This document shows positions 34,183 through 46,965 of a stretch of DNA of 64,000 nt, in pieces. The stretch comes from Oxalobacteraceae bacterium UBA6704 (lineage in GTDB: Bacteria > Pseudomonadota > Gammaproteobacteria > Burkholderiales > Burkholderiaceae_D). A model generated the notes under the pieces. The model saw only the letters and a program-made list of their open reading frames with translations. It did not search any database and was not told the DNA's origin. Every line of letters begins with the position of its first letter. The first letter of the stretch is position 1. A program made the translations under genes and the position numbers. The DNA is taken from contig DKJA01000130.1 of the NCBI GenBank assembly GCA_002454505.1, forward strand, positions 1-64,000, read 5' to 3'.

Positions 34183-35892
34183 TTACATCTGCTCCGGCGC
34201 GGAGACGCCGATCAGCGCCAGGCCGTTGCGCAGCACCTGCCGCGTTGCCACGACCAGTGCCAGGCGCGCCAGTTTCAGCGCCTCGTCGTCCACCAGCACG
34301 CGTTCGGCGAAGTAGAAGCTGTGCAGGTTGGCGGCCAGGTCGCGCAGGTAGAACGCGATCTGGTGCGGGCCCAGTTCGGCCTGCGCGCGCGCCAGCACTT
34401 CCGGATATTCGGCCAGCGTGGCGAGCAGCGTCTGTTCGGTAGGCGCCTGCAGCGGGGACAGGTCGACGCCGGCCAGCGTGGCTGCATCGCCCTGCCACTG
34501 TTCCAGCATGCGGCAGATGCGGGCATGGGCGTACTGCACGTAATACACCGGATTCTCGTCCGACGTTTTCAGCGCCACGTCCACGTCGAACACGAATTCG
34601 GTGTCGGCCTTGCGGGAAATCAGGAAGAAGCGCACGGCATCGCGGCCCTTGGTGATGTCGCCGCCGCCGGACCATTCGATCAGGTCGCGCACGGTGACAT
34701 AGGAGCCGGCCCGCTTCGAGATCTTCACTTCGGCGCCGTCCTTCATGACGGTGACCATCTTGTGCAGCACGTAGTCGGGGTAGCCCTGCGGGATGCCCAG
34801 GCCGACGGCCTGCAGGCCGGCGCGCACGCGGGCGATGGTGCCGTGGTGGTCGGAACCCTGCACATTGATGGCCTGCGTGAAGCCGCGCTGGAACTTGACG
34901 ATGTGGTAGGCCACGTCCGGCACGAAGTACGTGTAGGTGCCGTCCGTCTTGCGCATCACGCGGTCCTTGTCGTCACCGTAGTCGGTGGTGCGCAGCCACA
35001 GCGCGCCGCCTTCCTCGTACGTGTGGCCGTTGCCGACCAGCGCCGCGACGGCCGCTTCCACCTTGCCGTCCTTGTACAGCGAGGACTCCAGATAATAATT
35101 GTCGAACTTGACGCCAAATGCTTGGAGATCAATATCCTGCTCGTTGCGCAGATAAGTGACGGCAAAGGCGCGGATCGATTCGATGTCTTCGACGTCGCCG
35201 GAACTCGTTACCGGCGCGCCATCGCTGGCCGACACGGTTTTCTGCGCCAGGAAGTCGGCGGCGATGTCGGCGATGTAGTCGCCGTTGTAGGCCGATTCGG
35301 GCCAGCCGGCGTCGCCCGGCTTGATGCCGCGGGCGCGCGCCTGCACGGACACGGCCAGCGTCTGGATCTGCACGCCCGCGTCGTTGTAGTAGAACTCGCG
35401 GGTCACGCCGTAGCCCTGCGACGCGAACAGCGACGACAGCGCGTCGCCCAGTGCCGCCTGGCGGCCGTGGCCCACGTGCAGCGGGCCGGTCGGGTTGGCG
35501 GAGACGAATTCGATGATCGTGTGCTTGCCCGCGCCCGCATCGCTGCGGCCGTAGGCGGCGCCCTGCGCCAGCACGGCCTTGACGACTTCCTGCTTGGCGG
35601 CGTCGGTGACGCGCAGGTTGATGAAGCCGGGGCCGGCGATGTCGGCCGACGCAACCAGGCCCTTGCCGTCGGTGTTCTCCAGCAGCGCCGTGACGATCTG
35701 CTGCGCCAGCGCGCGCGGATTCGTCTTCAGCTGCTTGGCCAGCTGCATGGCGATATTGCAGGCAACGTCGCCGTGCGAGCTGTCGCGGGGGCGTTCCAAA
35801 ACCACGTTTGCGGTCACATCGGTACCGGCGAGGAGCGGGGCAAGGGCGGCCTGGAACAGGGCGGCGATCTGTTGTTTTTGTTGGGCGAGCAT
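34183..35892 (-). CDS. argS: Arginine--tRNA ligase
   Basis: A 569-residue class I synthetase. The HIGH-type motif is FVSANPTGPLHVGHGRQAALG, and the KMSKS equivalent is VKISKRAGSYVTVRDL; the C-terminal anticodon-binding DALR domain ends in ALIGVSAPEQM. It charges tRNA-Arg with arginine. The start MLAQQKQQIAALFQAAL at 35890-35892 was preferred to upstream in-frame methionines as it matches the family start. It is the first gene of the minus-strand cluster and divergent from rsmB (185-base gap). Confidence 0.97.
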   Translation of the reverse strand: MLAQQKQQIAALFQAALAPLLAGTDVTANVVLERPRDSSHGDVACNIAMQLAKQLKTNPRALAQQIVTALLENTDGKGLVASADIAGPGFINLRVTDAAKQEVVKAVLAQGAAYGRSDAGAGKHTIIEFVSANPTGPLHVGHGRQAALGDALSSLFASQGYGVTREFYYNDAGVQIQTLAVSVQARARGIKPGDAGWPESAYNGDYIADIAADFLAQKTVSASDGAPVTSSGDVEDIESIRAFAVTYLRNEQDIDLQAFGVKFDNYYLESSLYKDGKVEAAVAALVGNGHTYEEGGALWLRTTDYGDDKDRVMRKTDGTYTYFVPDVAYHIVKFQRGFTQAINVQGSDHHGTIARVRAGLQAVGLGIPQGYPDYVLHKMVTVMKDGAEVKISKRAGSYVTVRDLIEWSGGGDITKGRDAVRFFLISRKADTEFVFDVDVALKTSDENPVYYVQYAHARICRMLEQWQGDAATLAGVDLSPLQAPTEQTLLATLAEYPEVLARAQAELGPHQIAFYLRDLAANLHSFYFAERVLVDDEALKLARLALVVATRQVLRNGLALIGVSAPEQM

Positions 35893-36077
35893 GTGCGGTG
35901 GATTCTGCGAGTGATCGGAAAGACGCGGGTTGGACGGGGCATGGCGGTCACGCTGCCGTCGTAAAGATCGGACATTATACCGATTTGCTTCCGCGGGCAA
36001 ACAGTCCCCCGGGCGCTCACGGACAGATAGCACTGATACAATTGGCGGCCTTTTACACTGCACCACGAAAGATCGAG

Positions 36078-37673
36078 ATGAACAAGCGCCCGACGCTGAC
36101 CCTGGCGTCCAAGCCCGCCCCGGCAGCAAGAAAGCCGGCCGCGCGGAAGCCGGCCGCGGGGAAACCGGCCGCCGCCGCCGCCCAACCCCGTCCTGCGGAC
36201 ACGGCGCCGCCGGCAGCGCCGGCCGAGCGCAGCGTCAACCCGTGGGAATCCACGCGGCCGAAGAATGTAAAAGTTGTAAAAGCGGACAGGCCGCAGGCAC
36301 CCCGCCCGGCCGTCGGCTCGGGCCAGCGCGCCAGCCACCACCGCGACCTGAAACCCCGGCTGCAAACGGAGTTCGATGCGGGACTGAAGCCCGATTCGCT
36401 GGCGTTCGCGCTGCTGGGCGCGGCCACGGCCGTCGTGCAGGTGCGCGGCGGCATGGCGCTGCCGCAGGCGCTGGCCGGCGTGTTTGCCAACACCGACGCG
36501 ACGCCGCAGGGCCGCGGCGCGATCCAGGACGTGGCCTACCGGGCCATGCGCCAGCTGGGCCGCAGCGATGCGCTGGTGGCGGAAATGGCGCCGAAGGCTC
36601 CCGATCCGCTGGTCGGCGCGCTGCTGGCCTGCGCGCTGCCGCTGATGCAGCCGGCCGAAGACGGCACGGCGCCGTATGAAGCCTTCACCGTCGTCGACCA
36701 GGCAGTGACGGCCGCTGCCGCCCACCCGGACACGGCGCGCGCGAAAGGCATGGTCAACGCGCTGCTGCGCCGCTTCCTGCGCGAACGCGACGCGCTGCTG
36801 GCCATTGTGCTGGCACAGCCGGTGGCGCGCTGGAACTACCCGCAATGGTGGATCGACGCGGCCATTACCGCCTTTCCGCAGGACTGGCAGCGCGTGCTGG
36901 AGGCCGGCAACCAGCCGCCGCCGCTGACGTTGCGCGTGAACACACGCAAAGGGACCGTCGAAGACTATCTGCATACGCTGCAGGACGCCGGCATCGGCGC
37001 GCGCCGCATCGGCACGGTGGCCGTGCGGCTGGACAAGCCGACCGGCGTGCACCTGATCCCCGGCTTCGATGCCGGCATGGTGTCGGTGCAGGACGCCGGT
37101 GCCCAGCTGGCCGCGCAGCTGCTCGACGTGCGCGACGGCATGCGCGTGCTCGATGCGTGCGCGGCGCCGGGCGGCAAGACGGGCCACCTGCTGGAACTGG
37201 CCGATCTCGACGTGACGGCGCTGGACGCCGACCCGCAGCGGCTGGGCCGGGTGGGCGACAACCTGGCGCGGCTGCAGCTGTCGGCCACGCTGAAACCCGC
37301 GCAGGCGCAGGCCCGCGACTGGTGGGACGGCCAGCCGTTCGACCGCATCCTGGCCGACGTGCCGTGCACGGCGTCCGGCATCGTGCGCCGCCACCCGGAT
37401 ATCCGGTGGTTGCGCCGCAAGGGCGACGCGCTCCAACTTGCAACACTTTCGGCGCAAATTCTCGACAATCTTTGGCAGATGCTGCAACCCGATGGTAAAT
37501 TGCTGTTCGTGACATGTTCGTTGTGGCCGCAGGAATCCGAGGCGCAGGCGGCTGCTTTCGCTGTGCGCAATGGCGCCACGCGACTCGATGCGCCCGGTCA
37601 GCTACTGCCAGTGGGCGGTGCCGGACAGGATCACGATGGGCTGTTTTACGCGTTGTTCCAGAAAAATGCGTAA
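36078..37673 (+). CDS. rsmB: 16S rRNA m5C967 methyltransferase RsmB
   Basis: A 531-residue Fmu-type RNA methyltransferase: an N-terminal NusB-like RNA-binding domain (about 90-240), then a SAM domain with DACAAPGGKTGHLLEL, and the two catalytic cysteines in DVPCTASGIVRRHPDI and FVTCSLWPQE. It methylates 16S rRNA C967. The first 75 residues are an extra Ala/Pro/Lys-rich low-complexity tail, so the protein is about 100 residues longer than E. coli RsmB (429). The start at 36078 has GATCGAG upstream. First gene of the rsmB-DUF4390-kinase-regulator run. Confidence 0.94.
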   Translation: MNKRPTLTLASKPAPAARKPAARKPAAGKPAAAAAQPRPADTAPPAAPAERSVNPWESTRPKNVKVVKADRPQAPRPAVGSGQRASHHRDLKPRLQTEFDAGLKPDSLAFALLGAATAVVQVRGGMALPQALAGVFANTDATPQGRGAIQDVAYRAMRQLGRSDALVAEMAPKAPDPLVGALLACALPLMQPAEDGTAPYEAFTVVDQAVTAAAAHPDTARAKGMVNALLRRFLRERDALLAIVLAQPVARWNYPQWWIDAAITAFPQDWQRVLEAGNQPPPLTLRVNTRKGTVEDYLHTLQDAGIGARRIGTVAVRLDKPTGVHLIPGFDAGMVSVQDAGAQLAAQLLDVRDGMRVLDACAAPGGKTGHLLELADLDVTALDADPQRLGRVGDNLARLQLSATLKPAQAQARDWWDGQPFDRILADVPCTASGIVRRHPDIRWLRRKGDALQLATLSAQILDNLWQMLQPDGKLLFVTCSLWPQESEAQAAAFAVRNGATRLDAPGQLLPVGGAGQDHDGLFYALFQKNA

Positions 37674-37784
37674 ATTTCGTCCGAGGGGCCGTGTGCGTGG
37701 CCCCGAACTGTTTCCTGTTTGTTCCCTGTTATGGCCGCGTTGCTGTTGCGCGGTTTTACACGCTAACCCACCGATCCTGCGCAC

Positions 37785-38360
37785 GTGACCTTACGTTTTG
37801 TCCGACTCCTCGCCTGGCAATTGATGCTGATGCTGGCCTGCGTACTGCCGCAGACGGCACGCGCCGCCGACGATGTCGTCGAGATCACCCGTGCCTACAT
37901 CGAAGCGGCGGAAGAGGGCTACCGGCTGTCGGCCGCCTACGCCTTCGACCTGAACCACGGCCTGGAGGACGCGCTGCAGCACGGCGTGCAGCTGTATTTC
38001 ACCACCGAGATCTCGTTCACCCGGCCGCGCTGGTACTGGTTCGACGAAAAAGCCGTCACCGCCAAGCGCACCCATCGTATTTCCTATAATGTGCTGACAC
38101 GCCAGTACCACGTGACGATCCTGGGCAGCGTGTCGCAGAGCTTCGATTCGCTGGACGATGCGCTGTTCTTCCTGCGGCGGCCCAACCGCTGGGTGGTGGC
38201 GCCGCGGGGCGCGCTGAAGGTGGGCGAGGTGTACAACGTCTCGCTCAGCATGGGCATGGACCGCGATTACCTGCCCAAGCCGATCCAGGTGAATGCCATC
38301 AACAACCGCGAGTGGACGCTGGCGTCCCAGAAGAGAACCTTCCAGTACAAGGCGGAGTAA
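37785..38360 (+). CDS. DUF4390 domain-containing exported protein
   Basis: A 191-residue protein with a signal peptide (MTLRFVRLLAWQLMLMLACVLPQTARA). The mature region EITRAYIEAAEEGYRLSAAYAFDLNHGLEDALQHGVQLYFTTE and YHVTILGSVSQSF is the DUF4390 pattern. These proteins always sit just before the NtrY-type kinase in betaproteobacteria, so they may help its periplasmic sensing; this is inference. Start codon GTG at 37785. The stop abuts the next start with no gap. Confidence 0.88.
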   Translation: MTLRFVRLLAWQLMLMLACVLPQTARAADDVVEITRAYIEAAEEGYRLSAAYAFDLNHGLEDALQHGVQLYFTTEISFTRPRWYWFDEKAVTAKRTHRISYNVLTRQYHVTILGSVSQSFDSLDDALFFLRRPNRWVVAPRGALKVGEVYNVSLSMGMDRDYLPKPIQVNAINNREWTLASQKRTFQYKAE

Positions 38361-40652
<2,292 letters not shown>

Positions 40653-40741
40653 TATTGAAGGACTAATAAAATCATTGTCACGCGAACAGCAGGCCGAGGT
40701 GGCCCGGTGTTCATGGCCAAATGACGGAAGGGCAGGGATAG

Positions 40742-41464
40742 ATGGCAAACATTCTCGTAGTAGATGATGAAATGGGTATCCGGGAACTCCTCTCGGAAAT
40801 CCTCGGCGACGAAGGGCACGCGGTAACGCTGGCGGAGAACGCGCAGCAGGCCCGCCTGGCCCGCGCGGCAGGGGCGCCCGACCTGGTCCTGCTCGATATC
40901 TGGATGCCGGATACGGACGGCGTCACGTTGCTGAAGGAGTGGCAGCGCGATGGCCAGCTGACGATGCCGGTGATTATGATGTCCGGCCACGCGACGATCG
41001 ACACGGCGGTGGAAGCCACGCGCATCGGCGCGCTGAACTTCCTGGAAAAGCCGATCGCCATGCAGAAGCTGCTGAAAGCCGTGCAGGCCGGCCTGGCGCG
41101 CGGCCAGGAAGTGGTGCGCGCGCCCGTGCTGGCGCAGCGTCCCGCGGCCTTGCCGCCGGCCGAAGAAACGGCGCCGCAGGGCTTCGGCGCACCCGTGCCG
41201 CCGCCGGCCGGCGCGCACGGCATCGCGATGGCGCGGGGCGGCAGCGGCGAAGGCCATATGTTCAGCCTGTCGTTCGACCTGCCGCTGCGCGAGGCGCGCG
41301 ATGCGTTCGAACGCATGTACTTCGAGCACCACCTGGGCCGCGAAGGGGGCAGCATGACCCGCGTGGCGGAAAAAACCGGGCTGGAACGTACCCACCTGTA
41401 CCGCAAGCTGAAGCAGCTGGGCGTCGAGCCCGGCAAGCTGGCGAAGAAGAACCAGCAGGTGTGA
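40742..41464 (+). CDS. NtrX-like response regulator without AAA+ domain
   Basis: A 240-residue regulator with an N-terminal receiver (residues 1-120: Asp52 in DLVLLDIWMPDTDG, Ser80, Lys102 in LNFLEKPI), a Pro/Ala-rich linker to about residue 185, and a C-terminal Fis-type helix-turn-helix (TRVAEKTGLERTHLYRKLKQL). The receiver and helix-turn-helix match NtrX, but the sigma-54-activating AAA+ domain with its GAFTGA loop is completely absent; NtrX is normally near 450 residues. It therefore cannot remodel sigma-54 polymerase. The stop overlaps the next start (GTGA). Confidence 0.93.
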   Translation: MANILVVDDEMGIRELLSEILGDEGHAVTLAENAQQARLARAAGAPDLVLLDIWMPDTDGVTLLKEWQRDGQLTMPVIMMSGHATIDTAVEATRIGALNFLEKPIAMQKLLKAVQAGLARGQEVVRAPVLAQRPAALPPAEETAPQGFGAPVPPPAGAHGIAMARGGSGEGHMFSLSFDLPLREARDAFERMYFEHHLGREGGSMTRVAEKTGLERTHLYRKLKQLGVEPGKLAKKNQQV

Positions 41465-41883
41465 CCGGCAGCGTCACCTTCGCCACTTCCCCGCTACCGA
41501 CGACGATCGTCGCCGGTGCGCGCGCCATCGACCGCGATCTGGCGATCGCGGCGGCGCTGCGGCAGCAACCGCAGCGCGCCGGCGTGGCCATCCTCCTCGA
41601 GGGCCTGGCCGACCCGCATTCCCCTCTTGCCGACATGGATATCGCGGCGCCGCCCCACGTGCAGCGCATCGCGCCCGGCTGCCTATGCTGCGCCGGCAAT
41701 CTTGTCCTGCGTGTTACATTGAATCGTCTGTTGCGGCGCCCGCCGGAGCCGCTGGCCCACCTCTACATCGGCCTGGCCGATGCAAATCATGTGGGACTGC
41801 TCCGCGACATGTTGTCGGCATCCCCCTACGACGGGCTGTTGTCCCTCTGTGACGACGTCGTGGCGCCATCCGGCGCCGTTTGA
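41461..41883 (+). CDS. Truncated CobW/G3E-like protein lacking the P-loop
   Basis: A 140-residue protein starting GTG at 41461 in a GTGA overlap with the regulator. It carries GCLCC at residues 73-77, the metal-binding CxCC motif of CobW (G3E) GTPases, then RVTLNRLLRR, and LYIGLADANHVGLLRDMLSASPYDG, which mirrors the TSGLADP segment of CobW. The Walker A (GxxGxGKTT), Walker B and NKxD motifs are missing, and there is no C-terminal CobW domain. It may be a metal-binding remnant or a specialised small protein. No start other than GTG was seen. Confidence 0.6.
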   Translation: MTGSVTFATSPLPTTIVAGARAIDRDLAIAAALRQQPQRAGVAILLEGLADPHSPLADMDIAAPPHVQRIAPGCLCCAGNLVLRVTLNRLLRRPPEPLAHLYIGLADANHVGLLRDMLSASPYDGLLSLCDDVVAPSGAV

Positions 41884-41982
41884 ACCTGCCGGCAAGGCCC
41901 TTGAAATGGCCTGCCCGCAGCCCCACTTCGATACTGAACGCGGAACCCATCGGTTTCCGCACCCTGGAGAGAAGGAAACGAT

Positions 41983-42240
41983 ATGAACCTCATCTACAAC
42001 AGCGAGCAATACAGCGTCGTCGAATTCGGGCCCGATCGTGACCTGGAGTCGCTGCGCTTCGGCGGTTATGAAATCGTCGACAAGGGTGGCAAACGGGAAA
42101 TCTTCATCGCTGGCCTGCTGGCACAGAATTTCCGCCGCGACGTGAACCAGCTGATCGCCAACGAACCGACGATGGAAGAGATCGACGAATTCCTGGGCGC
42201 CTACGATTCGCTGATGAGCCAGCCAGTGCTGTTGCATTAA
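41983..42240 (+). CDS. DUF3567 domain-containing protein
   Basis: An 85-residue cytoplasmic protein, MNLIYNSEQYSVVEFGPD... with GGYEIVDKGGKREIFIAGLLAQNFRRDV, the conserved pattern of the DUF3567 family found in betaproteobacteria. Function unknown. The ATG at 41983 is preceded by GAAGGAAACGAT. It lies 99 bases downstream of the CobW-like gene and 184 bases before the EAL-HDOD gene. Confidence 0.9.
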   Translation: MNLIYNSEQYSVVEFGPDRDLESLRFGGYEIVDKGGKREIFIAGLLAQNFRRDVNQLIANEPTMEEIDEFLGAYDSLMSQPVLLH

Positions 42241-42424
42241 ACGTCATTTCCCGGGGCGCCAGGGGTTGCTGGTGCAATGCTTTTCTCCACGGCGCCGATG
42301 GCGCCGAGTTTTTTCGAGTGCTTCGCGCCCGGCGGTTCCTCCGCCAAACTGTGGCTAACTCCCTGCAAAACATTTATTTTCCCCAACTTTTGGGCAATCG
42401 ATGTCAAAATAGCAGGAACACAGG

Positions 42425-43702
42425 ATGGCCCACATGATCGATCTCTCCGGCAACGACCCCTCCCGACCCCTGCGCGTGCGCGAGTTCTACCTGGGGCGCC
42501 AGCCCATCCTCGACCGCAACCAGGCGCTGTTCGGCTACGAGCTGCTGTTCCGTAACGCCCCCGTCGGCCCGGCCCATATCGAAACCACCGAACTGTCGGC
42601 CACCGCGGCCGTGATTGCCCATGCGGCCCAGCTGGGCGTGGAAAAGGTCATCGGCGATGCGCTCGGCTTCGTCAACGTGGACGAACAGGCGCTGCTGAGC
42701 GACATCTTCGGCTTCCTGCCGGTCGACCGGATCGTGCTGGAACTTGCCGGCACGGTGCCGGCAACGCCGGCCGTGCTGGCGCGGATGGCCGACCTGGCCG
42801 GCCACGGCTTCCGCTTTGCGCTCGATGGCGGCATGGCAGGCGCCGCTCTGTCGCATCCGGCATTGCCGATGATCGAATACGTAAAGATGGGCGTGCGCGA
42901 TGCGGACGCGGCGACGGCTGCCCGCCTGCGCCAGGACGGCAGGAAGCTGGTCGCGCAAAAAGTGGAAACGCGCGACGAGTTCCGCCTCGGCCTCGACCTC
43001 GGCTGCGATTACTTCCAGGGTTATTACTTTGCCCGGCCCGTCATCATGAGCGGCAAGAAGCTGTCGCCGTCGCAGCTGGCGCTGATGGAACTGATGACGC
43101 TGGTGACGTCCGAGGCGGACAATGCCGACGTCGAACGGGCCATCAAGCGCGACGTGTCGCTGGCGCTGAACCTGCTGCGGCTGGTCAACACGCCGGCTGT
43201 CGGAGCGCGCCAGCGCATCGATTCGCTGAACCAGGCCGTGACGATCCTCGGCCGCCGCCAGCTGCAGCGGTGGGTGCAGATCATGCTGTACGCGGAGCCG
43301 GGCAAGCGGGGCCAGAACTTGACGCCGCTGCTGATGCTGGCCACCACCCGCGGCCGCCTGCTGGAACTGCTGGCCCACAAGCTGCGTCCGGCGCACCGGC
43401 ACGTGGCCGACATCGCCTTCACGGTCGGCATCATGTCGCTGATGGACACGCTGTTCGGCATCCCGATGGCCGAGATCCTGGCCCAGATTCCTGTCGGCGA
43501 AGGCGTGGCCGACGCGCTGCTGTTCCGCACGGGCTTCTTCGGCGACCTGCTCAAGCTGGCCGAATGCGTGGAGCGCATCGAGGACTCGGCAGACCGGATC
43601 ATGCCGGCGCTGCACGACCTGGCGATGTCCACCGAGGAGTTGGTGGAGCTGGAGATGGCGGCTTTTGAGTGGAGCGATAACGTGGTGAGGTATGCGTTGT
43701 AG
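42425..43702 (+). CDS. EAL-HDOD domain protein, probably catalytically inactive
   Basis: A 425-residue protein with an N-terminal EAL-like domain (about 15-205) and a C-terminal HDOD domain (about 215-410). EAL landmarks survive as FGYELLFR, VAQKVETRDEF and CDYFQGYYFARP, but the metal-binding DDFGTG stretch reads ALDGGMAG and the EAL glutamate context is altered, so c-di-GMP hydrolysis is unlikely. HDOD domains act in signalling and often regulate motility. This matches YuxH-type regulators. Starts: 42425 (MAHMIDLSG), with another ATG at 42434. The G of the TAG stop is the first base of a palindromic repeat. Confidence 0.9.
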   Translation: MAHMIDLSGNDPSRPLRVREFYLGRQPILDRNQALFGYELLFRNAPVGPAHIETTELSATAAVIAHAAQLGVEKVIGDALGFVNVDEQALLSDIFGFLPVDRIVLELAGTVPATPAVLARMADLAGHGFRFALDGGMAGAALSHPALPMIEYVKMGVRDADAATAARLRQDGRKLVAQKVETRDEFRLGLDLGCDYFQGYYFARPVIMSGKKLSPSQLALMELMTLVTSEADNADVERAIKRDVSLALNLLRLVNTPAVGARQRIDSLNQAVTILGRRQLQRWVQIMLYAEPGKRGQNLTPLLMLATTRGRLLELLAHKLRPAHRHVADIAFTVGIMSLMDTLFGIPMAEILAQIPVGEGVADALLFRTGFFGDLLKLAECVERIEDSADRIMPALHDLAMSTEELVELEMAAFEWSDNVVRYAL

Positions 43703-43812
43703 GGGACTGTCCCCGCATGGGGCGGTACGGCGATCCGGCTGTCCCCTGTTCTGTTTTTAAAACCAACGTCAAGAACAACCGAGGGGACAGTCCCTTGCAG
43801 GGACAGTCCCCC
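43702..43812. repeat. Stop-proximal palindromic repeat, copy with variant left arm
   Basis: Left arm 43702-43750 shares the GCGGTACGGCGATCCGGCTGTCCCC variant with the copy at 18814; the right arm 43776-43812 is the common type. The element's first G is the last base of the TAG stop of the EAL-HDOD gene, and it ends 15 bases before pilU. Confidence 0.88.
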
Positions 43813-43826
43813 ACCCGAGGTGCCTT

Positions 43827-44960
43827 ATGATGGACCGCCTGTTCCAGCTGATGAAAGAGAAGAACGCGTCGGACATGTTCTTCGCCGTGAATTCGCCGGT
43901 GCACCTGAAAATCAACGGCAACCTCATTCCCGTCAACCAGCAGAAGCTGGAGCGGGACAATATCGATGCGCTGCTGGCCGAAGTCTGTTCGGCCGAGCAG
44001 CTGGCCGAACTGGCGCGCACCAATGAGCTCAACATGGGCGTGTCGGTGCCGAACCTGGGCCGCTTCCGGCTGTCGGCGTTCCGGCAGCGGGGCAGCATCT
44101 CGGCCGTGTTCCGCTTCGTGCCCGCCGACATCCCGGCGCTGGAAGAACTGAACCTGCCGCCCGTGCTGGCGGAACTGATCATGGAAAAACGGGGGCTGAT
44201 GCTGATCGTCGGCGCCACCGGTTCCGGCAAGTCGACGACCATCGCGTCGATGCTCGATCACCGCAACGCGCTGCGTTCCGGTCACATCCTGACGCTCGAA
44301 GACCCCATCGAATACCTGTTCAAGAACCGCAAGTCGATCGTCAACCAGCGCGAGATCGGCAGCGATGCGCTGGACTTCGACACGGCGCTGCGCAACTCGA
44401 TGCGGCAGGCGCCGGACTGCATCCTGATCGGCGAGATCCGCGACCGCGCGACGATGGCCGCGGCACTGGCCTATGCGCAGTCGGGCCACCTGGTGCTGGC
44501 CACGCTGCACGCCAACAACAGCTACAACGCGCTGAACCGCATCCTCAGCTTCTACCCGCTCGACAACCGCCCTGCCCTGCTGCAGGACCTGTCGTCGACG
44601 CTGAAGGCGATCGTGTCGCAGCGGCTGATCCGCTCGGCCGCCGGCGGCACGCGCACGCCCGCCGTCGAGGTGATGGTCAACACGCGCTATGTCTCCGACC
44701 TGATCGAACAGGGCGACATCGGCCAGATCAAGGAAGCGCTGGACAAGAGCCTGTCGCCCGGCTCGCAATCGTTCGAGCAGGCGCTGTACCGCCTGGTGCA
44801 GGAAGGCCGCATCTCGCAGGAGGAGGCGCTGGCCAATGCCGATTCGGCCACCAACCTGCTGTGGTTGCTGAACAATGGGCCGGACAGCCGGCAGGCCAGC
44901 GAGCCGGAGGCGAAACCGGCGCCCGACGCGTCGTTCACCGAGTTCACGCTCAATCCCTGA
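43827..44960 (+). CDS. pilU: Type IV pilus retraction ATPase PilU
   Basis: A 377-residue secretion-superfamily ATPase. Walker A GATGSGKSTTIAS about residues 130-142, the Asp box HILTLEDPIEYLF, the Walker B region DCILIGEIRDRATM and the His box HLVLATLHANNSYNALNRI are clear. The sequence DMFFAVNSPVHLKINGNLIPV at the start and the GNRXXAL-free tail point to PilU rather than PilT. PilU assists twitching retraction by PilT. No pilT is adjacent here; a palindromic repeat precedes it. ATG ATG at 43827; the second could be the true start. Confidence 0.93.
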   Translation: MMDRLFQLMKEKNASDMFFAVNSPVHLKINGNLIPVNQQKLERDNIDALLAEVCSAEQLAELARTNELNMGVSVPNLGRFRLSAFRQRGSISAVFRFVPADIPALEELNLPPVLAELIMEKRGLMLIVGATGSGKSTTIASMLDHRNALRSGHILTLEDPIEYLFKNRKSIVNQREIGSDALDFDTALRNSMRQAPDCILIGEIRDRATMAAALAYAQSGHLVLATLHANNSYNALNRILSFYPLDNRPALLQDLSSTLKAIVSQRLIRSAAGGTRTPAVEVMVNTRYVSDLIEQGDIGQIKEALDKSLSPGSQSFEQALYRLVQEGRISQEEALANADSATNLLWLLNNGPDSRQASEPEAKPAPDASFTEFTLNP

Positions 44961-44972
44961 CGCCGTCCCCTT

Positions 44973-46436
<1,464 letters not shown>

Positions 46437-46610
46437 ATTGGTCGTGTCGGTGGATGGTGGACGGCAGGCCCAGTGTACGAGGGCAGCCGCCGTCGTGGCA
46501 AGCGGCGTCCGGCAGATTGACGAAACCATCCGCTCACCTCGGGCGGGCGCCGATGACGGCTATAATGGCGCACTTCGCCGCCCGGTGCGGCAACGCCATC
46601 CGCCCTACTC

Positions 46611-46961
46611 ATGATTACTCTCTACGGTATTCCCAACTGCGACACGGTGAAAAAGGCCCGCGTATGGCTGGCCGACCAGCAGCAGGACTTCGCTTTCCAC
46701 GACTTCAGGAAACAGGGCCTCGACGCGGCCACCGTGCAGCACTGGCTGCAGCACCTGGACTGGGAAGTGCTCGTCAATAAGAAAGGCACCACGTGGCGCG
46801 GCCTGCCCGACGAGCGCAAGGCCGCCGTCACCGACGCCGCCAGCGCCACCGCGCTGATGCTGGAATTCCCGTCCGTGATCAAGCGCCCCGTGCTGCGCAC
46901 GCCCGCCGCCTGCCACGTGGGCTTCAAGCCCGAGCAGTACGCATCCATTTTTTCCGAATAA
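46611..46961 (+). CDS. ArsC/Spx-family reductase (YffB type)
   Basis: A 116-residue thioredoxin-like protein with a single N-terminal Cys in YGIPNCDTVKKARVWL and the conserved basic segment IKRPVLRTP near residue 95. This is the ArsC/Spx family, with YffB as closest recalled type. It is usually glutathione-linked, but the substrate is not known. It lies four bases before dapE in the same direction, an arrangement common in proteobacteria. Confidence 0.9.
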   Translation: MITLYGIPNCDTVKKARVWLADQQQDFAFHDFRKQGLDAATVQHWLQHLDWEVLVNKKGTTWRGLPDERKAAVTDAASATALMLEFPSVIKRPVLRTPAACHVGFKPEQYASIFSE

Positions 46962-46965
46962 GCAC

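Noticed and set aside
35999..36012. ACAGTCCCCCGGG near the argS-rsmB gap as another copy of the repeat
   Set aside because: Only half of the core matches, there is no GGGAC partner, and it is not close to a stop codon.
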